DNA from: Streptantibioticus ferralitis
GTDB lineage: Bacteria > Actinomycetota > Actinomycetes > Streptomycetales > Streptomycetaceae
Reading direction: 5' to 3'
DNA length: 64,000 nt
Assembly (NCBI RefSeq): GCF_029223525.1
Contig: NZ_JARHTQ010000011.1
Coordinates: 169,146-233,145 of the forward strand
The position numbers and the translations under genes were made by a program. Position 1 is the first letter of the stretch, and every line of letters begins with the position of its first letter. Below the pieces are notes generated by a model. It was not told the origin of the DNA, did no database searches, and saw nothing but the letters and a program-made list of their open reading frames with translations. Shown one piece after another: positions 26,072 to 36,300 of the stretch.

Positions 26072-27248
26072 GGTTCTCCGCGCTTCCGTCGTCGAAGGTG
26101 AGGAGCGTCTGCCAGGTGCGCTCGGTCGCCTCCGCGGGCAGCGCCCGCATGGTGGCGTCGCGCAGGGCTATCAGCAGGGGCAGTTCCCAGCCCTGGTAGC
26201 GGCTGAGTTGGAAGGTGCGCTGTCTGATCCAGCCGACCCGGCCGTCGCGGCGGCGCGCGTAGTCCTGGATCCCCTGCTCGGGGGTCTGCGCGGCGGACAG
26301 GGCGTCGGCGAACACCACCGCGTCCTCGATCGCCTGGCAGGCGCCCTGGCCGTAGACGGTCGGCATGGCGTGGCTGGCGTCCCCGACCAGAGCGACCCGG
26401 CCGTCGCCCCACACGACCTCGGGGCGTCCGAACAGGTCCGTGCGCAGGATCCGCGGGGCCGGGGTGGCGCTGATGACCGCCGTGACCGGCTCGGGGAACC
26501 CGGCGGTCATCGCCAGCAGCGCCCGTTTGATCTCCTGCGGGTCCGCGCTCTCGCCGTATTCGGGCGGGCCGTTGCGGCTGACCGACCAGCACACGGCGTC
26601 CGGACCGACCGGCCAGGCCACCGAGCGGGCGCCGTCCTTGCCGTAGACCATGTAGGAGGTGTGTTCGGGGAACCCGGCGTGGCTGTCGCTGATGCCTCGC
26701 CAGATCATGTGGCCCTCAGGCTCCGGCGGCGCGTCGTCACCGAGCAGCGATCGGGTGCGGGAGCGCAGCCCGTCGGCGCCCACGAGGAGGGCGGCGGTGA
26801 TCTCCTCCCCGTTCTCCAGCCGCACACGCACCCCGTCGGCGTTCTGGTCGAGGTCCACCAGGCGGGCGCGGTAGCGCACCTCGACATCGGCGCAGCCCTC
26901 CAACAGCAGCCCGAGCAGGGCCTGTCGGCGGATCCCGACGCCCTGGCGGCCGATGGCCGCGCCGATCCGCCCCACGGGTACCTGGTGGATCGGCTCGCCG
27001 GCGGCGGAGTGCAGCCGCTGCCAGTCCAGCCGCATCCCCCGCCGTACCGCCTCGTCGGCCAGACCGATCCGGTCCAGGGCGGTCAGGGCGTTGGTCCAGA
27101 TGGTCAGCCCCGACCCGGCCAGTCCGCGGGTCTCGTCGGCGCGCTCGATGACGATCACCTGGTAGCCGCGCAGGCGCAGCGCCCGTGCGACGGCCAGCCC
27201 GCCGATGCCCGCTCCGGCGACGAGAACGGGACCGTTCAGTTCAGCCAT
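26058..27248 (-). CDS. FAD-dependent monooxygenase (class A, single component)
   Basis: This 396-residue flavin hydroxylase has the dinucleotide-binding GAGIGGLAVARALRLRG at the N-terminus, the middle DG motif (LLVGADGLRSRTRSLL) and the GD motif VALVGDASHAMPTVYGQGAC. It uses NAD(P)H and oxygen to hydroxylate or epoxidise a small substrate. The start ATG 27248 overlaps the NRPS stop by 8 bp. An upstream in-frame extension lies inside the NRPS gene and is rejected. Its place directly after the megasynthases suggests a tailoring step, such as ring hydroxylation. Confidence 0.92.
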   Translation of the reverse strand: MAELNGPVLVAGAGIGGLAVARALRLRGYQVIVIERADETRGLAGSGLTIWTNALTALDRIGLADEAVRRGMRLDWQRLHSAAGEPIHQVPVGRIGAAIGRQGVGIRRQALLGLLLEGCADVEVRYRARLVDLDQNADGVRVRLENGEEITAALLVGADGLRSRTRSLLGDDAPPEPEGHMIWRGISDSHAGFPEHTSYMVYGKDGARSVAWPVGPDAVCWSVSRNGPPEYGESADPQEIKRALLAMTAGFPEPVTAVISATPAPRILRTDLFGRPEVVWGDGRVALVGDASHAMPTVYGQGACQAIEDAVVFADALSAAQTPEQGIQDYARRRDGRVGWIRQRTFQLSRYQGWELPLLIALRDATMRALPAEATERTWQTLLTFDDGSAENRDAA

Positions 27249-30200
27249 GATGGCCTCCGTTGCTCGTGGTGGTGGCGTCCACGGCGCGGGCCAGGGACTC
27301 CAGGGTCGGCGCCTCCAGCAGGGCCCTGAGCGGGAGTTGGGTACGGGTCTCGTCACGCAGGCGCGCCGCCAGCCGCATGGCCGCGAGCGAGTGCATGCCG
27401 AGTTCGGCCAGGCGGTCGTACACACCGACCCGCTCGGTGTTGAGGATGTCGGCCAGCAACTCGGCAAGGTGTCGTTCGGATGCCGTGCGCGGCGCGACGA
27501 ACTCGGCGTCGTCAGGCCGCTCCAGCCGCGGCAGGGCCGCCGTGTCCACCTTCCCGCCCACGGTGGTCGGGATGCGGTCGAGCCAGCCCACGGCGGCGGG
27601 GACCATGTAGTCGGGCAGCCGCTCCGCGGCGTACTCGTGCACGGCGGTGCCCGGCACCTGCTCGCCGGCGGGCACCAGGTACGCCGCGAGGTGTTGGTTC
27701 TGCCGCACCACCAGGGCGGTGCGCACGGCCGGGTGCTCGCGCAGCACCGCCTCGATCTCGCCGAGTTCGATCCTGAAGCCGCGCACCTTGACCTGGGCGT
27801 CCGAGCGCCCGAGGAACTCGATCGCGCCGTCGGCCCGCAGCCGCGCCAGGTCCCCGGTGCGGTAGAGCGGGTCGGGTGCCGCCGTGAAGCGTTCGGCGGT
27901 GAGCTCCGGACGGGCGAGGTAGCCGCGTGCCACCGCCGGGCCGATCAGGCAGAGTTCGCCGCGTGCCCCCATCGGCACCGGGCGTCCATGGGAGTCGAGC
28001 AGTGCCACCCGCTGGTTCGGCAGCGGAGTGCCGATCGGGACGGGGGTTCGTGCCGCGAGGGTCTCCTGGGTGACCTGGTGGCTGGTGGAGACCACGGTCG
28101 CCTCGGTGACGCCGTAGAGGTTGTGGATGGTCGGGTGGTCCAGTCCGAACCGCTCGGCCCAGGGCCGCAGCACCTCGGGCTCCAGGCGGTCGCCGCCCAG
28201 GAACACCTGCCGCAGCCGTCCGGTGTCCGTCGCGGGGTCGGCGAGTGCCGCTCCGGCGAAGTGTTCGAACACGGCCGGGGTGAGGCTCAGTACGGTGACC
28301 GCCTCCTGCCGGACCAGGGCCAGGAGTTCCTCGGGGGAGCGGGCCGTCCAGTGCGGCACGACCACCAGTCGGCCGCCATGGGCGAGCGCGCCCCAGATCT
28401 CCCAGACCGAGTAGTCGAAGGTGTGGGAGTGGGTGAAGGTCCAGGTGTCGTCGGCGGTGAAGCCGAACTCGTCGCGTCCCGCGGCGAGCAGGCTCTGCAC
28501 ATTGGCGTGGGTGACGATCACCCCCTTGGGGCGGCCGGTGGAGCCGGAGGTGTACAGCACATACGCGGCGTCGTCCGGGGTGGCCGCCTCGGGGGAGCCG
28601 TCCGCGCGAGGAGCGGGCACCGGTTCCGTGTCGACGAGCACCGTGCGGCCGGTGAACCCGGGCAGCCGGTCCGCCAGTTCCTGGACGGTGGCGACGACGT
28701 TCACTTCCGCGTCCGCGAGGATCTCGGCCAGTCGGTCGGCCGGGTGCTCAGGGTCCAGCGGCACGTATGCGGCGCCGACCTTGAAGGCCGCCACCATGGT
28801 GGCGATCAGTTCCGCGGACCGGCCCAGGCACAGCCCGACCCGGCTGCCCCGGCGGGCTCCCGCCGCCCGCAGCCGCGATGCGATGTCGTCGGCGAGCACG
28901 TCGAGGTGACGATATGTCAGTTCCTTGCCGTCGCACCGCACGGCCACCGCGTCCGGGCGCTCGCGCACCTGCCGGGCGAAGGACTCGGCGAGAGTCTCGG
29001 CCGGTCCGGTGAGCGGCTCCCGCTCGGGCTCCGTCGGACCGCCGGTGCTCAACCGCACCTCGCCCAGGGTCAGTTCGGGCCGCTGGACCATCTGGCGGAG
29101 CACCGACACGAGGTGGTCGGCGATCCGCTGCGCCGCGTCGGGAGCGAAGCGGCGCAGGTCGTACACGATGCGCAGCGGCATCTCCTCGCCCGGCATGATC
29201 ACCATGGTGATCGGGAAGTGCGGGCGGCCGTCGTAGAAGATGTCACGCACCGCAAGGCCGACGTCGTCCAGGGCCAGGTCGGGCATGGGGACGTTCTCGA
29301 AGGAGACGCTGGTCTCCAGTAGCGGGGCGTCGGGTGACTGGCCCGCCAGCCGCTGGATCTCCACCAGGGGAAGCCGACTGTGCTCACGGACGGCTGCCAT
29401 GTGGGTCTGGAAGTCCGCGAGCCAGGGGAGCAGGGCCCGGTGCGGATCGAGCCGCTCCCGGACCGGGAGGGTGACGATCATCGGGCCGAGAATGGACTGA
29501 CCGGCCGCCAGATCGGCGGGACGGTGGGCGATGGTCGCGCCGCACGCCACGTCCTGATGGCCGTGGTAGCGGCTGAGCACGAGCAACCAGGCGCCCTGCA
29601 CCAGGGTGTTGAGGGTCAACTGGCGCTCGCGGGCGAGGGTGCGCAGCCCCGGTGCCAGTTCGCTCAGCTCCAGTTCGAGGAACGCGTGCGTGGCGGTGTT
29701 CTCCGGCACGGGCGCACCGTCGAGGTGCAGCGGCTCGGGTTGGACATACCCAGCCAGTTCGCCGCGCCAGAACTCGGCGTCCTTGGCCGGGTCCTGGGCC
29801 TGCCACCAGGCGAGGTAGTTGCGGTAGCCGGGGGCCTGGGGGAGCTCGGGCCGCTCACCGCGGCACAGTGCGCGGTAGCAGTGGGCGAACTCCTGCATCG
29901 CGAGCCCGAAGGACCAGCCGTCCATCAGCAGATGGGAGAAGCGCCACGCGAAGGTCCACTCGGTCTCCGACCGCCGGATGACGGTGTTGCGCATCAACGG
30001 GGCCCGGTCCAGGGCGAAGCCCTCGATCCGCTCCCGGGTCAGCCAACTCTTCAGGCGCTGTTCCTGTTCCTCCGCCGGGAGTTCTCTCCAGTCCAGCACC
30101 TCAAGCGGCAGCCGCGCCGACCGGTGCACCACCTGCAGGGCCCGGTCCCCCTGCCAGTGGAAGGTGGTGCGCAGGATCGGGTGGCGGTCCACGACCGCCT

Positions 30201-30357
30201 GCCAGGCCTGCTCGAACCGCGCCGGGTCGAGTCGGCCTTCCCAGCCGATCAGCAGGTGCTCGATGTAGATGCCCGTGCCGCTGCGGTACAACTGCTCGAA
30301 CATCAGGCCCTGCTGGATGGGCGACAGGGGATAGATGTCTTCGATGTCCTTGGCCAT
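27241..30357 (-). CDS. NRPS, single module C–A–PCP
   Basis: The protein is about 1038 residues. The condensation domain (1-430) starts KDIEDIYPLSPIQQGLMFEQ and has S141-H-L-L-M-D-G, so the second (catalytic) His of HHxxxDG is kept and the first is Ser. The adenylation domain (about 460-960) has YVLYTSGSTGRPKGVIVTHA, NLYGVTEATVV and GKVDTAAL. The specificity residues read by eye are about D-Y-W-S-F-G-L-V-V, which I do not assign. The carrier Ser is S990 in LGMHSLAAMRL. ATG 30357 is chosen because GGGAGA lies 8 bp upstream; GTG 30387 would overlap the preceding gene by 11 bp. In caerulomycin-type lines the corresponding C-A-PCP protein adds leucine. Confidence 0.95.
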   Translation of the reverse strand: MAKDIEDIYPLSPIQQGLMFEQLYRSGTGIYIEHLLIGWEGRLDPARFEQAWQAVVDRHPILRTTFHWQGDRALQVVHRSARLPLEVLDWRELPAEEQEQRLKSWLTRERIEGFALDRAPLMRNTVIRRSETEWTFAWRFSHLLMDGWSFGLAMQEFAHCYRALCRGERPELPQAPGYRNYLAWWQAQDPAKDAEFWRGELAGYVQPEPLHLDGAPVPENTATHAFLELELSELAPGLRTLARERQLTLNTLVQGAWLLVLSRYHGHQDVACGATIAHRPADLAAGQSILGPMIVTLPVRERLDPHRALLPWLADFQTHMAAVREHSRLPLVEIQRLAGQSPDAPLLETSVSFENVPMPDLALDDVGLAVRDIFYDGRPHFPITMVIMPGEEMPLRIVYDLRRFAPDAAQRIADHLVSVLRQMVQRPELTLGEVRLSTGGPTEPEREPLTGPAETLAESFARQVRERPDAVAVRCDGKELTYRHLDVLADDIASRLRAAGARRGSRVGLCLGRSAELIATMVAAFKVGAAYVPLDPEHPADRLAEILADAEVNVVATVQELADRLPGFTGRTVLVDTEPVPAPRADGSPEAATPDDAAYVLYTSGSTGRPKGVIVTHANVQSLLAAGRDEFGFTADDTWTFTHSHTFDYSVWEIWGALAHGGRLVVVPHWTARSPEELLALVRQEAVTVLSLTPAVFEHFAGAALADPATDTGRLRQVFLGGDRLEPEVLRPWAERFGLDHPTIHNLYGVTEATVVSTSHQVTQETLAARTPVPIGTPLPNQRVALLDSHGRPVPMGARGELCLIGPAVARGYLARPELTAERFTAAPDPLYRTGDLARLRADGAIEFLGRSDAQVKVRGFRIELGEIEAVLREHPAVRTALVVRQNQHLAAYLVPAGEQVPGTAVHEYAAERLPDYMVPAAVGWLDRIPTTVGGKVDTAALPRLERPDDAEFVAPRTASERHLAELLADILNTERVGVYDRLAELGMHSLAAMRLAARLRDETRTQLPLRALLEAPTLESLARAVDATTTSNGGHHG

Positions 30358-30376
30358 GTCTGTCTCCCGACAAGCG

Positions 30377-33300
30377 CTAGTGGTCACCCAGGCCGGATAT
30401 GAACTGCTCGAGATCCGCGTCGGTCAGGTCGACGAGCGGGAAGTCGGAGGCGTGGAACATGCCGTCCGGGTTCTCCTCGAAGTGCGCGGTAAGCCGGGCC
30501 AGTTGCCGTGGCAGTTCCGCCGCGGCGACACGTACGGCTTCCTCCGCTTCCGGCGCGTACCACCAGCGCAGGCGCAGCGCGCCGTCGACGAGTGACGGGG
30601 CGATCTCGACCAGCCGGTCCGCCGGCCGGTCCCGCGGGCCGTCGGGCCAGGGCATTTTCGCGGCGGCGGGACCGGCGTCGGCCCACCGGGCCGTCTCGCG
30701 TACCAGGACCTGGGGACCGGAGGGCAGGCTGACCGCGGGTGCGCGGTAGCCGTCCTTGACGGCCAGGGCGGTCTCCGTGTGGTCACCGGACCCGGTGTGC
30801 CCCGCGAGGACCACCAGGTCGGTGAACCGACCGAGAGCAGAGGCGAGTTGGTGGTCGGCCCCGTCGAGGGGGCGCGGACTGCGCTCCGCGACGACCGCCG
30901 CCCGGGCCAGGGCGCCGTCGCCTTGGCCCAGCGCCCGCGTGAGGGCGGTGAGCAGCACCTCCTGCGGTTCTAGCCGGTATGCGCGGTGCGCGTGGTGCGC
31001 GGCGCGCTGGAGTTCCTCGGCGGTGAGCTCGGTCAGCAGCTCACCGTCCAGGGCATGGACCTCTCTGGTGGCCGGTTCGACGGCCCCAACCGGAGCCGCG
31101 GTGTCCACCCAGTCCAGGAAGTCCCCTGCCGTACCCTCCCATCGCACCGCTTCGTCGGTTGCCAACTGGGCATAGGCGAAGTGGAATTCGCGGATCAGCC
31201 GCGGCCAGGAGGCGTCGTCCAGCAGCGCCCGGGAAGCGACCCACACCAGGAGTCCGCGGTCGTCGCCCGCCTTGATCAGGGCCAGCTTGACCACCGGCCC
31301 GGTGGCCAGGTCCAGTTCGCCGGCCATGTCGGCCACCATGGACCGGATCGTGGCCTGCCGCGTCTCCTCCGGGAGGGACCGCAGGTCGATGTCGGGCACG
31401 TAGCAGTCCTGGCTGTCACCCACCCACTGCACCGGGCCCTGCGGTCCGTCGCCGACGCGCAGCCGCAGCGCGGGATGGCGGCGCATCAGCTCGCCCAGCG
31501 CCGCCTCCGCAAGCGCCGGGTCGAAGTCGCCGTCGACCTCGTACCGCAACCAGGCCGGTACCGGATCCGCTCCGGTGCCGTCGGCGCGCACAGCGAGCGC
31601 GTACTGATGGGCGGTCAGGTGTGCCCGGCGCCCGGTGGCGTCCGCCTCGCCGGTCCCATGGCACGCGGCGGCGAGCTCCGCGATGGTGTTGGCTTCAAAG
31701 ACGTCCTGCGGGGTGAGGGCTAGCCCCTGCGCGTTGGCCCTGGCCACCAGTTGGATGCCCAGGATCGAGTCGCCGCCGAGCTCGAAGAAGTTGTCACCGG
31801 GGCCGACCTGTTCCATCCCGAGGAGTTCGGCGGCGATGGCGGCCAGCCGGGTCGCGGTCTCCCGCAGCGCCTCGTCGGCCTCGTCCAGGGTGTCCCGGCG
31901 CCCGCCGTGCCGTTCGGGCTCGGGCAGCGCCGCCCGGTCCACCTTGCCGTTGGAACTGAGCGGCAGGGCCTCCAGGGCGACGTAGTCGGAGGGGTACATG
32001 TACGACGGCAGTGTCTCGGCCAGCCGCTGCCGGGCCCGCTCGACGAGATCGCCCTCCGCCGCGGGCTCGGGCACCAGGTAGGCCACGAGCCGTTGCTGGT
32101 GACGGGGGCCCAGGGCGGCTACCGCGCTCTGCCGTACACCCGCCACCTCGGCCAGCGCCTGTTCGATCTCGCCGAGCTCGATGCGGAAGCCGCCGACCTT
32201 GACCTGGAAGTCCTCGCGTCCCAGGAACTCCAGGGTGCCGTCGGGCAGATAGCGACCCAGGTCGCCCGTGCGGTAGAGCCGCTCTCCGGTCACTGGGTGG
32301 GGGAAGAACGATTCGGCGGTGCGTTCCGCGTCGTTCCAGTAGCCGCACGCGAGCCCGTCACCGGCGATGTAGAGCTGGCCGGGGACCCAGACCGGTGCGG
32401 GTTCCATGCGTTCGTTGAGGACGTGGAACCGCTGGTTGCCCAGTGGCCGGCCGTACGGAATGGAGGCCCATTCCAGGGCCACCTCCCCGATGGGGTAGGT
32501 GATCGACCAGATGGACGCCTCGGTGGCGCCGCCGAGACTGTTCACCTCGGCCGCGGCCGTCCCCCGGATCCGGTCGGGCAGGGTGGTCGGGATCCAGTCG
32601 CCGCTCAACAACACCTGGCGCAGCGGCAGTTCGGTGGCCTCGACCGCCTCGGCGTGCTCGACGAACATCTGCATCAGGGCGGGGACGGAGTTCCACAGGG
32701 TGATGCCGTGGGTGCGTACCAGGTCCAGCCACCGGGCGGGGTCGCGCCGCGCCTCCGGCTCGGGCAGCACCAGTGCGCCGCCCGCCCCGAGCACCCCGAA
32801 GACGTCGTAGACGGACAGGTCGAAGCTGAGCGACGACAGGCCGAGGACCGCGTCGTCCGGTCCTACCCGGAACCGCTCGTTGATGTCGTCGATGGTGTTG
32901 AGGGCGGCCTGGTGGGTGACCGCGACGCCCTTGGGCGTTCCGGTGGAGCCGGAGGTGTAGATGACATAGGCGACGTCGTCGGCCTCGGCGGGGCACCGCC
33001 AGTCGGCGATATCCTCCGGTGCCGCGACGGCGTCCGGGACGGCGATCGTGTCCACCTCGGCGACCGGTGCGCCCTCCTCCTCGGTGAGCAGGCAGGTGAC
33101 TCCGGCATGCTCGATGAGCCAGCGCCGGCGCGCCTCGGGAAGGTCTGGGTCGATGGGGACGTACAGCGCCCCGGCCGCCGAGGCGCCGAGCGCGGCGACG
33201 ATCTGCGGCCAGCCCTTGGCGAGGCTGACGCCGATGACGTCGTGCCGTCCGTAACCCCGGGACGCCAACTGCCGGGCGAGTGCGACGGCCCGCCCCGCCA

Positions 33301-36300
33301 GTTCGGCGTGGGTCAGCGTCCGGTCCGGGGCGATCACCGCCGGGCGCTGGGCCGAAGCGGGGTCGTCGGCCCGGCGCAGGATGGTGTCGGTGAGCAGCCC
33401 GCGCGGCGCGGGCCGCGCCGTCCGGTTGGCCTCGGCACGGGATTCAGCCTGGTACGCCGGGAGTTCGGGGCAGGGCGCGGCCGACCACCGGTCGGGGTCG
33501 GCGAGGCCGACGACGAGCTCACGGTAGGCATCGAACATGTCGGCGAGCATGCCCTCGGGGAAGTAGCCCTCCAGGGCGTGCCAGGCGAGTTCCAGGCTGC
33601 CGTCCACCTCCATGATGAAGTGGTCGAGGGTGACCTGCGGCGTCTGGGAGATGAAGTAGGTCTGCTTCCCGAGCCAGGCGAAGCCGTTGTCGCCCCGGTC
33701 CTCGCCCTCGGTCAGCGAACTGGTGACCACGACGGGCATGGCGGCACCGCCGCTCCCGCCGCGTTCCCGGGCCAGTTCGCGCAGCACCCGGACACCGCTG
33801 ACATGCCGGTGCTCGAAGTCCTCCCAACTGCGCTGCTGGACCTGGCGTGCGAGGACGGCGAAGTCCCCAGCGCCGCGCAGGTCGACTTCGAGCAGGTCGA
33901 AGGAGGCGAACTCGCCGACGATGTCCCTGACTTGGTCGTGGACCGGCAGCCGGTCGACAGCGGTGAGGTTGAGGGTGAAGTGCTGGCTCTTGCTCCAGGT
34001 GCCGATCACGGCCGCGTACGCCGCGATGAGGGCGGTGGACGCGGTGATGCCGTGTTCGGTGGCCAGGGCCCGGATCCGCTGCCAGATCGCGGGCGGTACC
34101 GAAGCGTGCCAGCGGGCGAACCGGGGGTGCGCGGCGCGGCCCGAGGCCAGGACGGGGAGTTCCGGCGCTGGCGGCAGCTCGGCGACCCGGCGGCGCCAGT
34201 ACTCCAGGGCGCGCTCGTAGTCGGCGGTCTTCCGCATCTGCTGTTCGGCGAGGACGTAGTCGCGGAAGCCGAGTTCCAGCGGCTTCGGCGGCGCGTCCGG
34301 GTCCGCGTAGCGGGCACCCCATTCGGGGAGCAGTTGGAAGAAGAACCCGGCCACGTCAGCGACGATCAGGTCGAAACTGATGTGCAGTCGGGTCCGCTCG
34401 CCGGGCAGCCGGGTGGCGCGGATCTCCCACAGCGGCCAGGTGTCCGCAGGCCGTACCTCCGCCTCCATCTCGCCACGGATCGCAGCCAGTTGCTCGTCGG
34501 CGGTGCCGACGTCGGCCTCCCGCAGATCGAGGGTGGGGAACCGGTAGGGGATCACCGTCTCCACGACGCGCTGGCGTCCGTCGGGCAGGACCACCACGCG
34601 GAGCATGTCGTGCCGGTCTACCACCTGCTGCCAGGCGCGCTCGGCGCGGGGCAGGTCCAGGCCCTCGCTGTCGAACTCCAGGTAGACGTGGGCGGCCACC
34701 CCGCCCAGGTCGAAGTTGCCGAGTCGGCCGATCCACTGCGCCTGCTGCATCTCGGTCAGCGGGAACGGGTCGAAGCGGTGCTTCAGGTCCGGTACCACCT
34801 GCGGCACCGACGGTCCGTCGCCCGCCGTGCCGGCGGTGGCCACCATGCCGGCGACGGTCGGCGCGGCCAGCAGCTCCGACAGGGTGAGGGAGCGGCCGGT
34901 CAGCTCGCGGTACCGGCCCAGCATCCTGGTCGCGAGCAGCGAATGGCCGCCGAGCTCGAAGAAGTTGTCGTGGATGCCCAGCTCGGCGAAGCCGAACAGT
35001 TCCTCCCACAACGCCAGGGCTACCCGCTCGTCCTCGTTGCGCGCCGGAGCGTGGGCGGTGAGCACCTGGGGACGTGCCGCGAGTTCGGCTGCTTCCGTGC
35101 CGGACGGTTCCGTGGGAGCGATGACGTCCAGCTCCGCCGCGGCGCCGGTGCCGCGCGGCTCGACCCAGTAGCGCTGGCGCTGGAAGGGGTAGGTGGGCAG
35201 CGGAACCCGGCCCCGTGGGCCGCCGTGCAGCGCCCGCCAGTCCAGCTCGATGCCGGCCAGCCACAGACCGCCGAGACCGGCCAGCAGGACCTCGCTGTCC
35301 GGGCGCTTCTCGTCCGGACGCGGCAGCGTGGTCAGCACGGCGGCCCGTGAATCGGCCGGGACGGTCTGCCGGGTGAGCGAGGCGAGGGTGTTGCCCGGTC
35401 CCACCTCGATGAACACGGCGCGCCCGGGGGCCGCGGTGGCCACCGCGTCGGCGAAGCGGACCGGCTTGCGGGCGTGCGAGCCCCAGTACGCGGGGTCGGT
35501 GGCCTGCTCGTCGGAGATCCAGGTGCCGGTCACGTCGGAGGTGAACGGCTGTCGCGGCGGCACCAGGCGGGTCCGGCGGACCTCTTCGGTGAACGGACCA
35601 ACGATCGGGTCCATCATCGTGGAGTGGAAGGCGTGGGAGGTGTGCAGTCTGCGGTGGCTGATGTCCTGTCCGGCGAGCGTCCGCTCCAGAAAGGCGATCA
35701 CTTCTTCCGGGCCGGAGGCCACGCACAGCGACGGCGCGTTGACCGCCGCGATGTCCACTCCGGGCGGGAGCAGGGCGCGGACCTTCTCCTCCGGCGCCGC
35801 CACCGAGAGCATCGCGCCCGACGGCTGCTCCTGCATCATGCGGCCCCGGACGGCCACCAGGCGGAGCGCGTCCGGAAGCTCCAGTACGCCCGCCAGTGCG
35901 GCGGCGGTCAGCTCGCCGACGCTGTGGCCGACCATGGCGGTCGGCTGCACACCCAGGTCCGACAGCAGCCCCGCCAGGGCGTACTCGACGCAGAACAGGG
36001 CCGGTTGGGCCAGGCTGGTGGCGGTGATCCGCGCCGCGCCTTCGGTACCGGAGTCATCGGCGTACAGCGCCTCCCGCAGGTCCAGGCCGAGGTGGGGGAG
36101 CAGCAGCTCGGCGCATTCGTCGAGCCTGCCGCGGAAACCGGTCTCGCTGTTGTACAGGCCGCGGCTCATGCCGGCGTACTGGGCGCCCTGGCCGGGGAAG
36201 AGGAACACCACGTCGGACGGCGGGTTTCCGGCGTCGGCGGTGGCCACCAGCTCGGGGCGCTCGCCACCCAGCAGGGCGGCGGCTTCGGCGCAGCCGTCGG

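Noticed and set aside
31751..35350. 1199-residue plus-strand open frame inside the PKS/NRPS gene
   Set aside because: It is the antisense shadow of a high-GC NRPS gene, has no domain of its own and is rich in Arg/Gly/Gln from reversed codon bias. The same holds for 38248-41949 and 27205-29322.
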